Part shown: piece by piece, positions 4,883 through 5,164 of the stretch
How positions within the stretch are numbered: position 1 is the first letter of the stretch
How the letters are laid out: each line of letters opens with the position of its first letter
DNA from: Lentisphaeria bacterium
Lineage (GTDB): Bacteria > Verrucomicrobiota > Lentisphaeria > Oligosphaerales > Oligosphaeraceae
Reading direction: 5' to 3'
DNA: 5,164 nt
NCBI GenBank assembly: GCA_016287975.1
Contig: JAEEXV010000234.1
Coordinates: forward strand, 1 to 5,164
Notes under the pieces: generated by a model
Database searches by the model: none
Seen by the model: the letters and a program-made list of their open reading frames with translations, nothing else
What the model was told of the DNA's origin: nothing
Position numbers and translations under genes: made by a program

Positions 4883-5164
4883 ATGAGTGATCTGACCTTG
4901 CAGAAATTGAAGAATCTCTGGGAACGCGAATGCGACCAGCCGGGATCTGTGGCGGCAGCATCAGCCCCCTCTGTGACGCGCGCCAAGCAGATTTTTGACA
5001 TTCTGAAACGGGTTGAGAAAGAATATCAGATTGAAGACACAAACTGGGGGATCGCGAGTCCTTTCGGAGAAAAGACCGGCGGAATAAAGAAAGTCAATGA
5101 AGAGTATGCAAGCCAGTGCGCAGGCGATGCGAAGAGACTGGCGCTCTATTATGCAATCTGCGAC
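4883..5164 (+). CDS. Unrecognised gene, 3'-partial
   Basis: An ATG start with AGGAG 6 nt upstream, open for 94 codons to the window end. It begins MSDLTLQKLKNLWERECDQ. I do not recognise a family. The visible part is hydrophilic and looks helical: residues about 4-16, a longer charged helix about 33-49 (RAKQIFDILKRVEKEYQ), then a WGIASPFGEKTGG loop and another helix about 68-92 (IKKVNEEYASQC through LALYYAICD). There is no signal peptide or membrane segment in what is visible. It does not resemble an Avd accessory protein or a reverse transcriptase. Codon use is clearly less GC-extreme than the first gene in the window, and the gene sits just downstream of an IS relic, so separate acquisition is possible. 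The proximity of its strong ribosome site to the relic's presumed right end suggests an independent transcription unit. Confidence 0.7.
   Translation, partial: MSDLTLQKLKNLWERECDQPGSVAAASAPSVTRAKQIFDILKRVEKEYQIEDTNWGIASPFGEKTGGIKKVNEEYASQCAGDAKRLALYYAICD

Noticed and set aside
4340..5001. Antisense frames over the IS relic and the last gene
   Set aside because: They have no initiation signals, and the + strand carries recognisable transposase sequence and a gene with a strong ribosome site.
4883..5164. DGR accessory (Avd) or reverse transcriptase gene
   Set aside because: The visible 94 residues show no Avd-like pattern and no RT motifs such as the YxDD-type box. The rest of the gene is outside the window.

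Overview
This window is GC-rich bacterial DNA with every supportable gene on the + strand. Good Shine-Dalgarno sites (GGGAG or AGGAG) precede three of the four genes. Two proteins carry a formylglycine-generating-enzyme (FGE/SUMF1) type fold, and there are GC-palindromic interspersed repeats and an IS3-family relic. Expansion of FGE-fold proteins is common in planctomycete/verrucomicrobial/lentisphaeral lineages, cyanobacteria and several others. Nothing here, such as an rRNA or housekeeping gene, fixes the phylum.

Layout. (1) Positions 2-1804: 3' part of a large, unusually C-rich gene with a degenerate FGE-like domain and an unrecognised C-terminal half. (2) Positions 1894-2901: a tryptophan-rich soluble protein of unknown function. 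(3) Positions 2920-3090: palindromic repeat, copy 1. (4) Positions 3165-3986: a short protein made of an N-terminal CxxC/CxxC zinc ribbon and a complete FGE-like domain. Its last 35 codons look like the variable region (VR) of a diversity-generating retroelement (DGR) target. (5) Positions 3987-4231: non-coding, with several GC hairpins and a 9-bp tandem repeat. (6) Positions 4232-4410: palindromic repeat, copy 2, in the same orientation, so the zinc-ribbon/FGE gene is bracketed by direct repeats. (7) About 4451-4860: remnant of an IS3-family element in which an orfA start appears fused to the 3' end of orfB, followed by an in-frame stop. (8) Positions 4883-5164: start of an unrecognised gene that leaves the window.

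How the parts may work together. The strongest hypothesis is that the 3165-3986 gene is a hypervariable, ligand-binding FGE-fold protein diversified in trans by a DGR outside the window. The variable segment matches the DGR FGE-type pattern without gaps, and nearly all candidate positions are codons ending in C, as expected from adenine mutagenesis of AAC codons. No reverse transcriptase, Avd gene or template repeat is present here, so this remains inference. The first two genes may form a unit with it (same strand, a second FGE-like protein), but the 263-nt repeat-filled gap argues against one simple operon.
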